The position numbers and the translations under genes were made by a program. The notes below the pieces were generated by a model that saw nothing but the letters and a program-made list of their open reading frames with translations, did not search any database and had not been told where the DNA came from. From Aphidius gifuensis (Eukaryota > Arthropoda > Insecta > Hymenoptera > Braconidae), in NCBI RefSeq assembly GCF_014905175.1, contig NC_057791.1:10116492-10180491 (forward strand): a stretch of DNA of 64,000 nucleotides, read 5' to 3'. This document shows, one piece after another, positions 31,771 to 44,048 of this stretch; positions within the stretch are counted from its first letter, which is position 1; each line of letters opens with the position of its first letter.

Positions 31771-32182
31771 GAAGATTTTATAAGTTATATCTTTATTTTT
31801 CTAAACTTATAATCTAATGCATGAAAAATATCAACACAAACCTAAAAATACGTAAGGTTTACCCATTTATTGAGTATAGCTCCGTTCCGACACGAGCTAT
31901 TCGGTTATATAATTGTTTTCACCGTAATTAATTTCTGTCTTTATTGAAAAGAAAAAAAAAAAGGCTGATAGATCTGATAGGTTGTTAAAATCACCTGTAA
32001 ACAATACGAAAAGATTAAGAGTTGAAATTTTTTTACCAGAAAATTTAACTGCCACCACTTAATTTCACAGTATCAATATCTACATCTCTTGGACCATTTC
32101 ACAATACATGTCTAACGTTTTTAAATCACGTGTTTCTTAAGGAAGAGCAGATGAATAAAATTATGTTTTATCTTATGTATTA
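31771..32182. other. Convergent 3' intergenic region
   Basis: Lies between the poly(A) signals of the nucleotidase (+, about 31765) and MED31 (-, reverse complement of AATAAA at about 32183). No gene or repeat recognised. Confidence 0.5.
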
Positions 32183-32208
32183 TTTATTGAAACAAGTTTG
32201 ATAGTTTT

Positions 32209-33034
32209 TTAAGAAAGTTTAGGCGGAGCAAGTCCATTATTTTGTGGATTAGAAACATGTTGCGTTTGTTCTGTTACTGATTGTAATAGTCTTGTTCTAC
32301 GTCTCGTATAGTGCTGCCAGAGGAGAATTTGCTGATCATCAATAAATTTCGTGCATTGAGAGTTGACAACCTCACGTCTAAAATGTTCATACTGTAGCAA
32401 GTCGAGAAAATACAAACACATTGGATATTTTAGGTATTTAGCATATTCTGGCTCTTTCCAATAAACTAAATATTTAAGATAATTGATAAATGCTGAATCC
32501 TTAAAATATCCTCGTTGTGCCAAAACTAAAAATTTTTTTAAAATTAAATAACAGTATTTATTGTTATGAAATTCAACTAATTATAACATTTCGTTGTCGA
32601 ATGATATGTTGCTTGTACTTACAATTTAGATAATTTGGATTGGCAAGACATTGTACGAATTCAAGCTCAACCTGAAAACGTAGACGCTGCTGGTCTTCAG
32701 TTTCCGAAGCACCTGCAAATACATACAAATAATAAAAATAACAAATTGTTTAATTCTTATAAATAATATATTACTAGTTTTTAATGATAAATATTAATAC
32801 ATATTATTGTCACAATAATATGTACAATATGATTTGAATTTGTTTATTTTGTCTTATTGAATAATTAATATTAAAATTAATGTTTAGTTTTATGATAAAT
32901 CTAATATTAGTAATAGAATAAAATATTTAATCATAACGATTTGAACAATATAGATGTTGTTTACCATTCATTCCGATGGACGGAGGTCTTCGATCTTTTA
33001 ATATTAAAGTATTTGAATCATCCAAACGATTCAT
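32209..33034 (-). CDS. MED31: Mediator complex subunit 31
   Basis: Three exons on minus (33034-32965, 32712-32623, 32525-32209) with GT-AG introns of 252 and 97 bp and matching phases encode 158 residues. MED31 (Soh1) is a small, highly conserved subunit of the Mediator middle module that bridges activators and RNA polymerase II in the nucleus. The family signature is nearly unbroken: ELEFVQCLANPNYLNFLAQ across the exon 2/3 junction, then GYFKDSAFINYLKYL, YWKEPEYAKYLKYPMCLYFL and LLQYEHFRRE. The C-terminal ~35 residues (after HYTRRRTRLL) are variable in the family. The start ATG at 33034 fits the usual short N-terminus. The surrounding DNA is TE-rich from 33.5 kb, but the gene itself is clean. 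Confidence 0.95.
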
Positions 33035-33510
33035 ATTTCGAAGTACTAGAAATATTCAATGAATGAATGTTTTGTTAGCCTGTTAAATGAAATTCAAAAT
33101 TTTTAACCAGTGAACAAATTGATACGAAATGTGAAAGTTTTAAATATCGTATATTGAGAACTTACTTTTGATACAATAGCATGATCGAGTTATAATGCAA
33201 ATAGATTATAATTGAATTCCAACGTTAAAAAATATTAACCACGTTGACTGTCCAAACTGTCCAAATGGTCAACACAGCATTCCCTGACTTTATTCTCTAA
33301 TCTCTTGCTTCGAACCTTTGAAATTTGACTTGACGCAGTGATGAGGTGATGAATGATGCGAATGATGACTGATGGGCAATTGGGATTTGGGCAGTGTATG
33401 TACACAGTCGTCCTACATCCTGTACATCGGGACCCAGCACTATGGAAATAAAGTATGTACGTGTAAATCCGAGGTGGCTTTTTTTTATTACTAGACGCCA
33501 GTGTTGTAAA
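33035..33510. other. MED31 upstream region
   Basis: Unique-looking sequence with moderate GC. It presumably carries the MED31 promoter (minus), but I see no clear TATA box or initiator. Confidence 0.4.
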
Positions 33511-33862
33511 TGATCGACTTTTGGGTTTAATACCGGTATGAAAGTATGAAACTCAGTAACGCTCCCTATGGCATTGCCAGATAACCAATTACCAGTAATC
33601 TACTGGTAGCTACCGGTAATTTTCGTTGGAAGTCTACTAGTAAGACCTACCAGTAGTCTACTGGTAGATAACTGGTAGGAACTACCGGTAATTCCTACGA
33701 GTAACCTACCAGTAATCTACTGGTAGGTCTTACTAGTAGATTACTGGTAAGTCTTTCCGGTATGTTCTACCAGTAATCGACCGGTAGATTACTAGAAGGA
33801 CATACCGGAAAGACTTACCAATAATCTACCGGTAGTTTACTGGTAGTTTTTGCCAGTCAATT
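33511..33862. repeat. CAGTGTTGGG-element fragment and CCAGTA-word block
   Basis: 33511-33570 matches the left end region of the element at 57083-58914 (CGACTTTTGGGTTTAATACC and GTATGAAAGTATGAAACTC). From 33575 TACCAGTA/TACTGGTA words run to 33862 in both orientations. Confidence 0.65.
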
Positions 33863-35025
33863 AATTCACAGTTTGAAAAATAATAAGTTGCTATTAAATG
33901 TATCAATATATGTTATATTACTTTTATATTACCAGAACTAAATCCATTGAATTTTTTTTTAATTTCAAATTTCATACAAACGAAATTAATGCAATTTATT
34001 TTAAGAAAGAAAATCTGAAAAAAAAGCTGAGGAAAAAAAAGTAGCAACAGATCTGGCCAGAAAAATTATGTTTTAGGCAACATTAATTCCTTAGCCACAT
34101 TCTTTCCTTAGCTACTACTTTTCCTCAGACATATTTATCTTTTGCAAATTGAATAACATGTATTTTATTTATTAAATAAATAAATATATATAGAACAAGC
34201 AGTAGCTGAGAAAAATGTAGCAAAGGAATTAAAGTTGCTTACAAAATAAGTTTTCTGGCCACATCAATTTCTTAGCTACATCTTTTCCTTAGCTACTGCT
34301 TTTCCTTGGGATTTTTATTTATTTTAATCATAAAATGTAAATAAATTTTAATGTAAATTTATTTTTTTAAAATACAAATGTCCAAAGAAAAACAGTAGCT
34401 AGGAAAAAGATGTAGCTAAGGAATTGAGGTTGCCAAAAAATTATCTTTGAAGAAAGTGATGTTGCTAAGAATGTAATCCTTTGGCATTCTCAATTACTTA
34501 GCTACATTTTTCCCTTAGCTACTGCTTTTCCTTCGACATTTATATTTTTAAAAAATAAATTTACATGTTTTTTATTCATGAAATGAATAAAAATGTCCAA
34601 GGAAAAGCAGTAGCTAAGGAATTTAGGTTGCCAAAAAATTATCTTTGAAGAAAGTAATGTTGCTTAGAATGTAATTCTTTGGCGACCTCAATTCCTTAGC
34701 TACATTTTTCCCTTAGCGACTGCTTCTCCTTCGACATTAATATTTTAAAAAAATAAATTTACATGTATTTTATTCATAAATTAAATGAAAATGTCCAAGG
34801 AAAAGCAGTAGCTAGGAAAAAGATGTAGCTAAGGAATTGAGGTTGCCAAAAAATTATCTTCGAAGAAAGTAATGTTGCTTAGAATGTAATCTCTTGGCGA
34901 CCTCAATTCCTTAGCTACATTGTTCCCTTATCTACTGCTTTTCCTTGGACATTTATATTTAACAAAAATGAATTTACATGTATTTTATTCATAAAATAAA
35001 TAAAAATGTCCAAGGAAAAGCAGTA
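33863..35025. repeat. TAGCTAAGG-word foldback array
   Basis: Hairpin units of about 200-220 bp with AGCAGTAGCTAAGGAA and ATGTAGCTAAGGAATT words and AT-rich linkers, the same family as 22.3-23.3 kb. No genes. Confidence 0.75.
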
Positions 35026-35482
35026 GTAGAAATGTACAACGATGGTTTTTGATTTGGTTTATCGCTCCCGTGTATTCTGCTTGTACGAGCAATGTACAAG
35101 CCATGTATACAATACTTGTACAAGACTCACACAAGACTTGTTGAAAGTTACAAGCATTGTACAACTCTCGCACAACGGTTGTAAGCAATGCTTGTACAAT
35201 ACTCGTACAATACCGGAATAAAAGCGGCTTCCAACGGTTCTCAACTTACTTACAATATTGCGTTTACTTATAAAAGACGGTTTTAAAAGCTTTTTACGAT
35301 ATTTACTATCATTTAAGCGTTAATATTTTTATATTAATAAATAAAAAAAAAATTGCTTTGATTGGGTATTTTATTTTTTTAATAAATAAAATACATGTAA
35401 ATTTTTTTTTTAAAATACATGTAAATTTATTTTTTAAAAATACAAATGTCCAAGGAAAAGCAGTATCTAAGGAAAAGATGTA
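35026..35482. repeat. CTTGTACAA-word block, left arm of a split palindrome
   Basis: CTTGTACAA words (35040-35220), then AT-rich DNA and a TAGCTAAGG fragment. The whole ~440 bp is repeated in inverted orientation at about 40700-41152. The pair are the arms of one large foldback, opened by the CMC-like transposon at 35483-40575. Confidence 0.75.
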
Positions 35483-36526
35483 CACGGAGAGAATTTTCCT
35501 TTTGATTTTCGATTAAAATACTTATATAATTCAGGGAGTATCACGAGTCCCCAGGACGTAAGACCATTCCTTTTATTTTTACGTGTAGAAACCAAAAGTT
35601 TACGGGAGTATCATGAAAAGTTATGAATGTCATCATAATAATTTATTTTTACGGGAGTTTCACGAAAAAATATTTGGAGCATTATATAAAATAGTGACAA
35701 ATGCTCACCAAAAAATAATTTTAAGTTTTTTTCTAACAAATTGAAAAACCTTTAATTTTTACGGGAGTTTCACGTAAATTTCTAAGGGCTTAAGCTGAAA
35801 AATAAATAGATGTTAACGTGAAAATAAAAAATTTTTTTTTACAAAATTGAAAAACCTGCAATTTTTACAGGAGTTTCACGTAAATTTTCAAAGGCTGTAG
35901 CTAAAAAATAAAAAGACGTTCGCGTAAATATAAATTTTTTTTTTTCACAAAATTGAAATACCTGTAATTTTTACGGGAGTTTCACGTAAATTTCCAAAGA
36001 CTTAAGCTGAAAAATAAATACATATTCACGTAAAAATAAAAAAATTTTTTTTTACAAAATCGAAAAACCTGCAATATTTACAGGAGTTCCACGTGAAATT
36101 TTGAGGACTTGCACTGAAAAAATAAATACATATTCACGTAAAAAAAATAATTTCCTTTAAAATTTAAAACTTTATTTAATAATTAATTATTAATTTTATT
36201 GATCAAAGAATTTTTAAATACATATAAAACATAAAGTAAATTTTTATGGCACGCTAACATATTTTTTTTTTTTTTTTAAATTTATGAACTATCACTTATT
36301 TAATTAACAGTTAAGTTACTTATAAATAGCTGTTCACATCAAAAATTAAATTTCAAAACTAATTTTTATAATAAATATTAGTTACGAAAGTTTTCTACAA
36401 AAAATACAATTAAATTATTGATCATGATATTTGAATTCATAGGTCAGTAACTCTTCAGTCTTAACAAACTCAAAATTCACTCTATTATTAATATTGATTA
36501 TATATAAAATTAACAAACTTTTAAAC

Positions 36527-39500
36527 TCATGTCCAAGTTTTCACAATATATGACGTACCAGTAAAACTACGAGAAATCTTAGTAATTACGCACCCTGACG
36601 TCAATTGTTTTTCTGAAAAACTTGTCCACTCGTATAACTGAGAAAAGACTTCATATGCCTGCATATGATAATCAAAAAAAATATCTTTCATTAACTTTCC
36701 AACAATAAAAAAACTATCTTCATCTGTTATGAAAATTGTTTTGACGATAAAAAATAAAGGACCTTCGTCAGAAGGTATCATCAAAATACAGTCAACAAAT
36801 AACTCATGGCCTTCAAAAACAGCTTTATTTGAACAATAAACTTTGTCAGAATTTTTTATATTTGCTGGCAAAATATCTTGAAAGTCTTGATAATTTTGTA
36901 GCTCTATTAGCGAAAGTTCTTGAATTTCATATTTGTCATTTTCATTTGATGTGAGAGCTTTTAAAAATCGATTATTAAGAATCAGTTGATGTTTGATGGC
37001 GATCGTTCTAGTAATATTTAAGCGACTTGTTGTTGTTTTCGCTGTTTTCTTACCTTCTTGGTGTTTACTCTCGTAACTAGGGTTACCATATCTCCAGGAA
37101 ACCAAATCAGAACATTTTCCTCCCACTCCAAAATTTCACCCCCTCCACCCATAAATTTATGTTTCAAGTTGATAATCATAACAATTCATTTATTTTAATT
37201 ATATGTTATTTATTTATTCGTTTTTTTTTAATTATTCAGTAACTATTCATCACAATTACACGAACGATAAAAAAATTTTTTACAGTAGTCAATTTCTTTG
37301 TCTAAATTAATTCATTAAAAATTAATTGGTTAGCAAAATTCTTTCTTTAGGCATTTTTCTTATAGCTTTCATGTTGTTAAATTAAAAATATTTTAAACAA
37401 ATTAAAAGCTATAGAAAAAATGGCTAAGGAAAGGATGTTGCTCACTAATTATATTTTGAAGGGAAAGGATGTGGCTTACCTATTAATTTTCAAAGAATTA
37501 ATTTCGCTAAAGAAATTAATTGGCAAGCCACAAAATTTACAAAAAAATAATTTTACGAAAATAAAAGAAGGGTTGCCTAGGCTATAGAAATTTTTCATCG
37601 GGCCCCCTATACTCTATATGACGAAGTACATATACTGCACGCTATCTAAATTTTAATAATTAGAAGTATTCAAGAGTCCATCATAGATAGCGTAAATTCT
37701 ATATTATATTTATTAAAAAAACTTTATAATAAAAAAAAATTTCAAAAATTGTAAACGAGTCTCAAAAATCAGGACATTTAACAAATCAGGACCGTATCAG
37801 GACAAGCCGTTCAAAATCAGGACATGTCCTGCTAAATCAGGACGCATGGTAACCCTACTCGTAACGCATCGCGCAAAATTTCCAAAATGGCCCGCACGTG
37901 GCAAAGACTGTTGGGTAATGAATTAATAGGTGATGCTTGGGTTTGAAACTGAACGGAAATAAATTTTGCAATGATTTAAGATAGTCAGCTATTTGTTCAC
38001 GAAGAAAAATGACAATGTTAACTTCTAAACATGGACTTACAAGCATTTCGACAAGTTCATGTAATTGTATTAATAGTTCCCAATGAATATTTCCACGTGG
38101 TATTGAAGACCCGAGTATTGTTGGGATATGTCGAATTAGGCATAGCATTTCAGAAGAGGACATTTTTATTTTTTTGCGAATCACATGTTTTTCTAAAATT
38201 TGTGTCGGTTTATTTTTTGCATTTCCATAATTAAAACCGGAAATATATTCATTCAAATTTTTAAGAGTGATAAACTTGTCAACTTTAATAAATTGATATA
38301 AAATAAGACCTAAATCGTACTGACAGATACCCTCAAACAAATCGTGCATGACATCGACTACAATATTTTTCGTTATATGAAAGTCATTCAAGTTATGAAA
38401 AGCACATTGCTTGTTAATTCCTGTTAATTTAGGATTGCCTACTAACAAATCTTTTTCGTAGCTTGCTTCAGTTCTCATTACGCACTCAGATTCATAAAAT
38501 ACAGTATTAATATTTTTACGCCTAATATAGCAAAATCTACAGAAATGAGTTGCATTAAAATTTTCAACCATTCCAAAAAGTGATTGAATCCCCAAATTGT
38601 CACCTAAAATTAATGCCAGTTTGAAATAAATAGTTTTTTTTTCTCCAAGAAAATCAAATTCAATTCCATGTTCTTCGAGGTAATTCAATTCATTAATAGC
38701 TTTCGAAAATACAATACTATCATCGAATGTTTTCTGATCGAGACTATGAAATAAATTAAACAAAAAGATATTTTCTACTTTTGATAATAAATTAGGTGGT
38801 AAACATGCGACAGATATATAAATGCCACCACACTTAGCAATTTCAGCATGACTACACATAGGATTATTATTTTCGTAATCATCATAATACATAAATAACG
38901 GTAAAACCAGTTTTCCAGAAAAATTTTTGGTTAAATTTTTCCAAAGAGGACTTTGTATAATGTTGAAAATGATATCTGTACTTTTATTTAAATGATCTAT
39001 ATATTGTAGTGTTTTTTCCAAGTGCCCAGAAATTTCGAAAAAATTTTTCAACACATGTCGTATCGGAATGAATTGAGTGGTGACAGGGAGTAATTTTAAA
39101 ATAGGGGTTTGTTTTTGACGAACATAGTTTTGGCGCTGCCATAAGGTATAATGCTCGGGCCGAATAAACGTTTCTTGCTTACCAAATTGTTTGAAGCAAA
39201 GCCATTCAGATTGAATAGTTGAAAATTTAGCACGATATTTATCAAGAACATTGCTTATTTTTCCGGAACACACTTGGTTGCTGTTACTTAATGCAATCTC
39301 TTCCTGAATATCTTTTTCTATGTCATCAATAGTAGTTTTAAATCTTATCAACATCATGAATAATTTCTCCCACGCGAACTCGAGATACATCAGGAAAGCT
39401 ATGTAATTGAGATGCAAATAGAATATGTTGATCGACTTTTTTACTAATCAAATTTTGAGGACAGCTATCTATCACTGGTGTTTGTAAACAATCTGAATTA

Positions 39501-39940
39501 TCGATTTCTGAATTTTTAAGTTCATTATGCTCGGAAAATTCAACAGTTTTACATTCTAATTGGTTTTGACTGATTTGAGAATTTATATTTTGAATTGAAT
39601 TTGAAGCGGACACATCAGCTGATAATTGACTACTTTGTGAATTTACATTTTGAATTAAATTTGAAGCAGAGACATCAGTTGATAAAATTACAGAACTTTC
39701 GCTAATAACAGGCATCGAAACATTTTCATTTGAAACATTTGTTAATTTACATCCATGCTGTTTATTTACGTGTCGGCGAAAAGTATCATAACAGGCATAT
39801 GTTTTAGCACAAATCAAGTTAGTATCAAGAGATTTATAACCACATGAGAATGAATTTATATGTTTATGAAATGTAAGAGTATGCTTGATAAACTCTTTAT
39901 TATTGTTACTAGTAAACTCACATTTAGAACATTGAAACAT
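36527..39940 (-). pseudogene. Tnp2-like transposase with C2H2 finger, broken
   Basis: The N-terminal part (39940-39338) has two C2H2-type fingers (CSKCEF...H...H and a second C...C...H...H) and a Ser/Asn-rich spacer. The frame then shifts: GEIIHDVDKI at 39340 must continue in the frame of the 39417-37855 ORF, implying one lost or gained base near 39340. The body (~500 codons) has CxxC-type cysteines (HFCRFCYIRR) and the segment VDVMHDLFEGICQYDLG, which I associate with CACTA Tnp2-like proteins. At CAMRYE the frame is cut by a 781-bp MITE (37077-37857). Reading resumes as SKHQEGKK after the MITE and runs to the stop at 36527. Two lesions show that it is dead. Confidence 0.7.
37077..37857. mobile_element. 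hAT-like MITE inside the transposase ORF, TSD CTCGTAAC
   Basis: TAGGGTTACCATATCTCC at the left and GCATGGTAACCCTA at the right. CTCGTAAC is repeated at 37069-37076 and 37858-37865. Removing the element and one octamer restores the transposase reading frame across the junction, which supports the boundaries. It contains TAGCTAAGG-like words and GTCCTGATTT words. It is related to 24350-25739. Confidence 0.9.
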
Positions 39941-39961
39941 TTTTTATATTGGATAAAAACA

Positions 39962-40135
39962 ATATTACATATAAAATATTTAAATTAAATAGTATTTAAA
40001 AGAGATTTTGAAAATGCCGTCAAATTTTTATGAAAAAAAAATTAATTTAAATATTTTAAATTACATATAAAATATTTAAATTAAATAGTATTTAAAAGAG
40101 ATTTTGAAAATGCCGTCAAATTTTTATGAAAAAAA
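39962..40135. repeat. Tandem duplication of about 75 bp
   Basis: ACATATAAAATATTTAAATT through ATGCCGTCAAATTTTTATG occurs twice, about 97 bp apart, in the AT-rich gap between the two coding remnants. Confidence 0.7.
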
Positions 40136-40160
40136 AAAATTTAAAAAAAAATATTAAAAT

Positions 40161-40526
40161 TCATAGTGGTGGGTTGGCAATATTATTAGCAGCATTTATT
40201 TTTTCATTGATGTTGTGATTCAATGTAACGACTGCTTGAGTTAAACGATCTTTCGTGGTTATTTGGTATCCAGCAGTTTGTAAAAACGACCAAATTATGT
40301 TTGCACGTAATGGATACTTACAATCTAATACCCAGAAAATTTGAAAGCACAGATTAAGTGCTTCTAGTGGAGAACTTACAGGATATATGATTTCATTGAC
40401 AAAAACATAAGACGATTCAACAGCATCCAAAGGGCCGACAAACGCGATTGTTGGTTGGAAGCTCAATCCTGAAGATTTTAATAATCTTTGATGTTCTTGA
40501 ACGCATGAATTGAAATTTGTAGGGTC
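40161..40526 (-). pseudogene. C-terminal fragment of a second transposon gene
   Basis: An open segment of about 120 codons begins after a good acceptor (TTTTTCAG at 40527-40534) and ends at a stop at 40161. It contains LSFQPTIAFVGPLDAV and YPLRANIIWSFLQ. I recall similar C-terminal segments in uncharacterised arthropod transposon-associated proteins, but cannot name a domain. Upstream exons are absent because the element is truncated at 40575. Confidence 0.5.
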
Positions 40527-40575
40527 CTGAAAAAGATAAAAGCCACGATTCTTTGATTGATAACTCGAACTCTGT

Positions 40576-41152
40576 TACTCCATGGAAAAGCAGTAGCTAA
40601 GGAAAAGATGTAGCTAAGGAATTAATGTGACTAAGGAATTATTTCCTTGAAACATAATTTTTTGGCAACATTAATTCCTTAGTCACATTAATTCCTTATA
40701 GCTACATCTTTTCCTTAGCTACTGCTTTTTCTTGGACATTTGTATTTTTAAAAAATAAATTTACATGTATTTTAAAAAAAAAATTTACATGTATTTTATT
40801 TATTAAAAAAATAAAATACCCAATCAAAGCAATTTTTTTTTTATTTATTAATATAAAAATATTAACGCTTAAATGATAGTAAATATCGTAAAAAGCTTTT
40901 AAAACCGTCTTTTATAAGTAAACGCAATATTGTAAGTAAGTTGAGAACCGTTGGAAGCCGCCTTTATTCCGGTATTGTACGAGTATTGTACAAGCATTGC
41001 TTACAACCGTTGTGCGAGAGTTGTACAATGCTTGTAACTTTCAACAAGTCTTGTGTGAGTCTTGTACAAGTATTGTATACATGGCTTGTACATTGCTCGT
41101 ACAAGCAGAATACACGGGAGCGATAAACCAAATCAAAAACCATCGTTGTACA
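40576..41152. repeat. TAGCTAAGG plus CTTGTACAA block, right arm
   Basis: 40576-40740 is a TAGCTAAGG hairpin. 40700-41152 is the inverted copy of 35026-35482 including the CTTGTACAA words. The 61- to 68-codon frames on both strands here are by-products of the repeat. Confidence 0.75.
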
Positions 41153-41770
41153 TGGGGCATTCTGAGTCACTTCAGCTGGTCATCTGCCTGACCCTCACGG
41201 ATTGAGTTGAAAATTTTTTTATATGTTGTTTTTGGCTTTTTATGCAGCCTGAATTTTTTCGGAAATTTTATGACGTATTTTAGCCGGTAAAGTCGAGTGT
41301 TTTAATGTTAATTCTCTTCTTTCATAAAAAAAGCCCCAATTTAAATACATGAAATTTTTTCCATAAAATAAGATACTCAATCCACGTATATTTAATTAAA
41401 AATTAGAGTGGGCCGAGACGTTTATATGCTTTTTTTTTTTTTTAAAAAATTTTTTTTTTTCAAAATATTTTGAAAAAAAAAAAAAAAATTAAATTTTTTA
41501 TACAAAAAAATAAAACAAAATTAAAACATATCTTGGTAAAATTTCATTTTCGGCATATTTTGAAACTTAAAAGTGGAAAATTTCACGAACATTTCGTTAA
41601 AAATTAAAATTGAAACATTAAAACACTCGACTTTACCGGCTAAAATACGTCATAAAATTTCCGAAAAAATTCAGGCTGCATAAAAAGCCAAAAACAATGT
41701 ATAAAAAAATTTTCAACTCAATCCGAGAGGGTCAGGCAGATGACCAGCTGAAGTGACTCAGAATGCCCCA
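41153..41770. mobile_element. TGGGGCATTC element, TSD CA
   Basis: Arms of about 110 bp begin TGGGGCATTCTGAGTCACTT and are mirrored at the right end. CA flanks both sides (41151-41152, 41771-41772), inside the CTTGTACAA block. The centre is AT-rich. Confidence 0.75.
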
Positions 41771-42484
41771 CATACATTGTACAAGCCTTGTAACCACGCT
41801 CGTACAAGGCTTGAACGAGTATTGTAATCGATCTCAGTGATTCAGTCTGTTAACACAGCCTTGTACAAGACTTGTTCAAACCTTGTATACAAGTATCGTT
41901 CAAGCCACGTCTACAAGGCTTGAATAAGCCATGTGTTTTTGGACAAAACAAGCCTTGAACAAGTCTGTTTCACATGGGACAATTCCGTCAGGGAATGGCG
42001 GAGTAATGGCGGAGAAATTTTCTACCAGGGTGGCTACTGCTTTTCTTTGGACATTTTTATTTTTTAAAAATTAAATCACATGTATTTTATTCAATAAATT
42101 AAAAAAAATTCTAAAGAAAAGCAGTAGCTAAGGAATTAATGTTTTAAGCAACATCAATTCCTTAGCCACATTCTTTTCCGAGCTACTACATTTCGTTAGA
42201 CATTTTCAAAAAAATTACTTGTATTTTATTAAATAAATGAATATATATATAGGACAAGCAGTAGCTAAGGAGAAAATGTAGCTCAAGAATCAATGTGGCT
42301 CAGCTTAGCTACATCTTTTTCTAGGACATTTTTGTTTTAAAAAATATAAATTTTCTCAGCTGCATATATACTTTAGCTGTATGCCGTAAAATATTAATTT
42401 ATTCAATAATATAATTACAAGCAAGCGTGTTATTTATTACAGCAAATACTCTAATGCTGAGGCTTTCGGGTTTATCAAAATAAT
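41771..42484. repeat. CTTGTACAA continuation, element end and TAGCTAAGG hairpins
   Basis: CTTGTACAA and CTTGAACAAG words continue to about 41975. An ATTTTCTACCAGGG terminus at about 42020 is the same end as in the CCGGAGAAA family. TAGCTAAGG hairpins follow to about 42330. Confidence 0.6.
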
Positions 42485-42771
42485 TTACCAGTAATCTACC
42501 AGTAGACTACTGGTAGTTCTTACCAGTAATTTTCTACTGGAATTCTACTGGTAGATTACTGGTAGTTCCTACGAGTAATTTGTAACTGAAATTTTACTAG
42601 TAGATTACTGGTAGTTCCTACCGGTAGTATTTACCAGTAGAATTCCAGTAATATACTGGTTTGAAATTACTGGTAGGAGCTACCAGTTACCTACCAGTAG
42701 TAGTTGCCGGTAAGCTACCAGTAGATTACCGGTAGCAAATCGTCCTACCAGTTGTGGTTATCTGGGATGTC
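42485..42771. repeat. CCAGTA-word block
   Basis: Runs of TACCAGTAGATTACTGGTAG-like words, both orientations, ending at GTTATCTGGGATGTC. Confidence 0.7.
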
Positions 42772-44048
42772 GGCAATTCTACGATATCCGTGGCGACAAA
42801 ATGTGACAGCTGAAATTACAACGTTTTTTCCAGTTTTTTCGAGAAAAAAATAATGGCCGCAACAGAATTTCGATATTTCGAATACTTTTCGAGATATTGA
42901 GGGCCCAAGATATCGAATTTTTTTTTTTTTTGTTATTTTTTTTATAAATAAATGGTATATAAAAAAATTAACTTTAAGCTCAATTTCAATAGTATTTTTT
43001 ATGAGGAATAATATGGATTAAACAGAAATATCGTATCTTTAATATTTTTCGAGATATTAACCTTTGAAAGTGAAAAATATCGAAATATGATTTATGCTAA
43101 GTAATGTAGCTAAGTAAAAGATGTAGCTAAGTTAAATATGTATCTAAGTAAAATATTTAGCTAAGTAAAAAATTAAGTTGGTGAAATTATGTAGGTATTG
43201 TGTGTTGGGCTAAAATTGAGACTACGTAAAATATCTAGCTAAGTAAAATATGTAGCTAAGTAAAATATCTAGCTAAGTAAAAGATGTAGCTAAGTTAAAT
43301 ATTTAGCTAAGTAAAAGTTCTAGCTAAGTAAAATATTTAACTGAGTAAAAAATTAAGCTGGTGACATTATGTAGGTATTGTGTGTTTGGCTAAAATTGAT
43401 ACTACGTAAAATATCTAGCTAAGTGAAATATTTAGCTAAGTAAAAGATGTAGCTAAATAAAATTTTCAGCTACGTAAAAAATGTAGCGACTAATCATTTT
43501 TCTTTATCCAAGTCCAAGTATAACTATGAAATCTAGTTTTTTCTGGTGACATTTCGTTATTTTATTAATATATCGATATTTTGAATTTTCAATGATTTAT
43601 ATTTCAAAAACTATTAGAGATATTGGATTCCTATCATAACCATTGTTTTCCTCGTAAAAAATACTACTGAAATCATTAATAAATTTATTTTTTTTTTCAA
43701 TTTATTTATAGTGAAAAATAGCAAAATAATAAAAACCTAGTAAAAAATTTCGATATTTTTCACCTTCAAAGCTTAATATCTCGAAAAATATCAAAGATAC
43801 GATATTGCTGTTTAATCCATATTATTCCTCATAAAAAATACTATTAATATCGAGCTTAAAGTTAATTTTTTTATATACCATTTATTTATAAAAAAAATAA
43901 CAAAAAAAAAAATTCGATATCTTGGGCCCTCGATATCTCGAAAAGTATTCGAGATATCGAGCTTCTGTTGCGGCCATTATTTTTTTCTCGAAAAGACGTT
44001 CTAATTTTTGTCATAAAATCTTGTCGCCACGAATATCGTAGTCTTGCC
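42772..44048. mobile_element. ATATCGA foldback element with TAGCTAAGT core
   Basis: GGCAATTCTACGATATCCG at the left is mirrored (with small indels) at 44020-44048. Arms of about 330 bp carry CGATATTTCGA/TTCGAGATAT words. The central 43090-43490 repeats TAGCTAAGTAAAA about 15 times. No coding. Confidence 0.75.

Larger units (their letters stand above)
35483..40575 (-). mobile_element. CMC/EnSpm (CACTA)-like transposon remnant
   Basis: Lies between the arms of a split foldback repeat. Its left end starts CACGGAGAGAATTTTCC, a CAC terminus. Directly inside are about six subterminal repeats of TTTACGGGAGTTTCACG at roughly 110-bp spacing (35600-36110), a CACTA hallmark. Coding remnants read leftwards: a C-terminal fragment (40526-40161), a C2H2 zinc-finger region (39940-39338), and the transposase-like body (39417-37855, continued 37068-36527). 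The right end is truncated, with no matching terminus by 40575. Superfamily assignment is by structure and remembered protein similarity. Confidence 0.65.

Noticed and set aside
35000..41191. Several 61-68-codon frames in the CTTGTACAA blocks on both strands
   Set aside because: They are by-products of the repeated word, appear in both arms and on both strands, and have no gene context.
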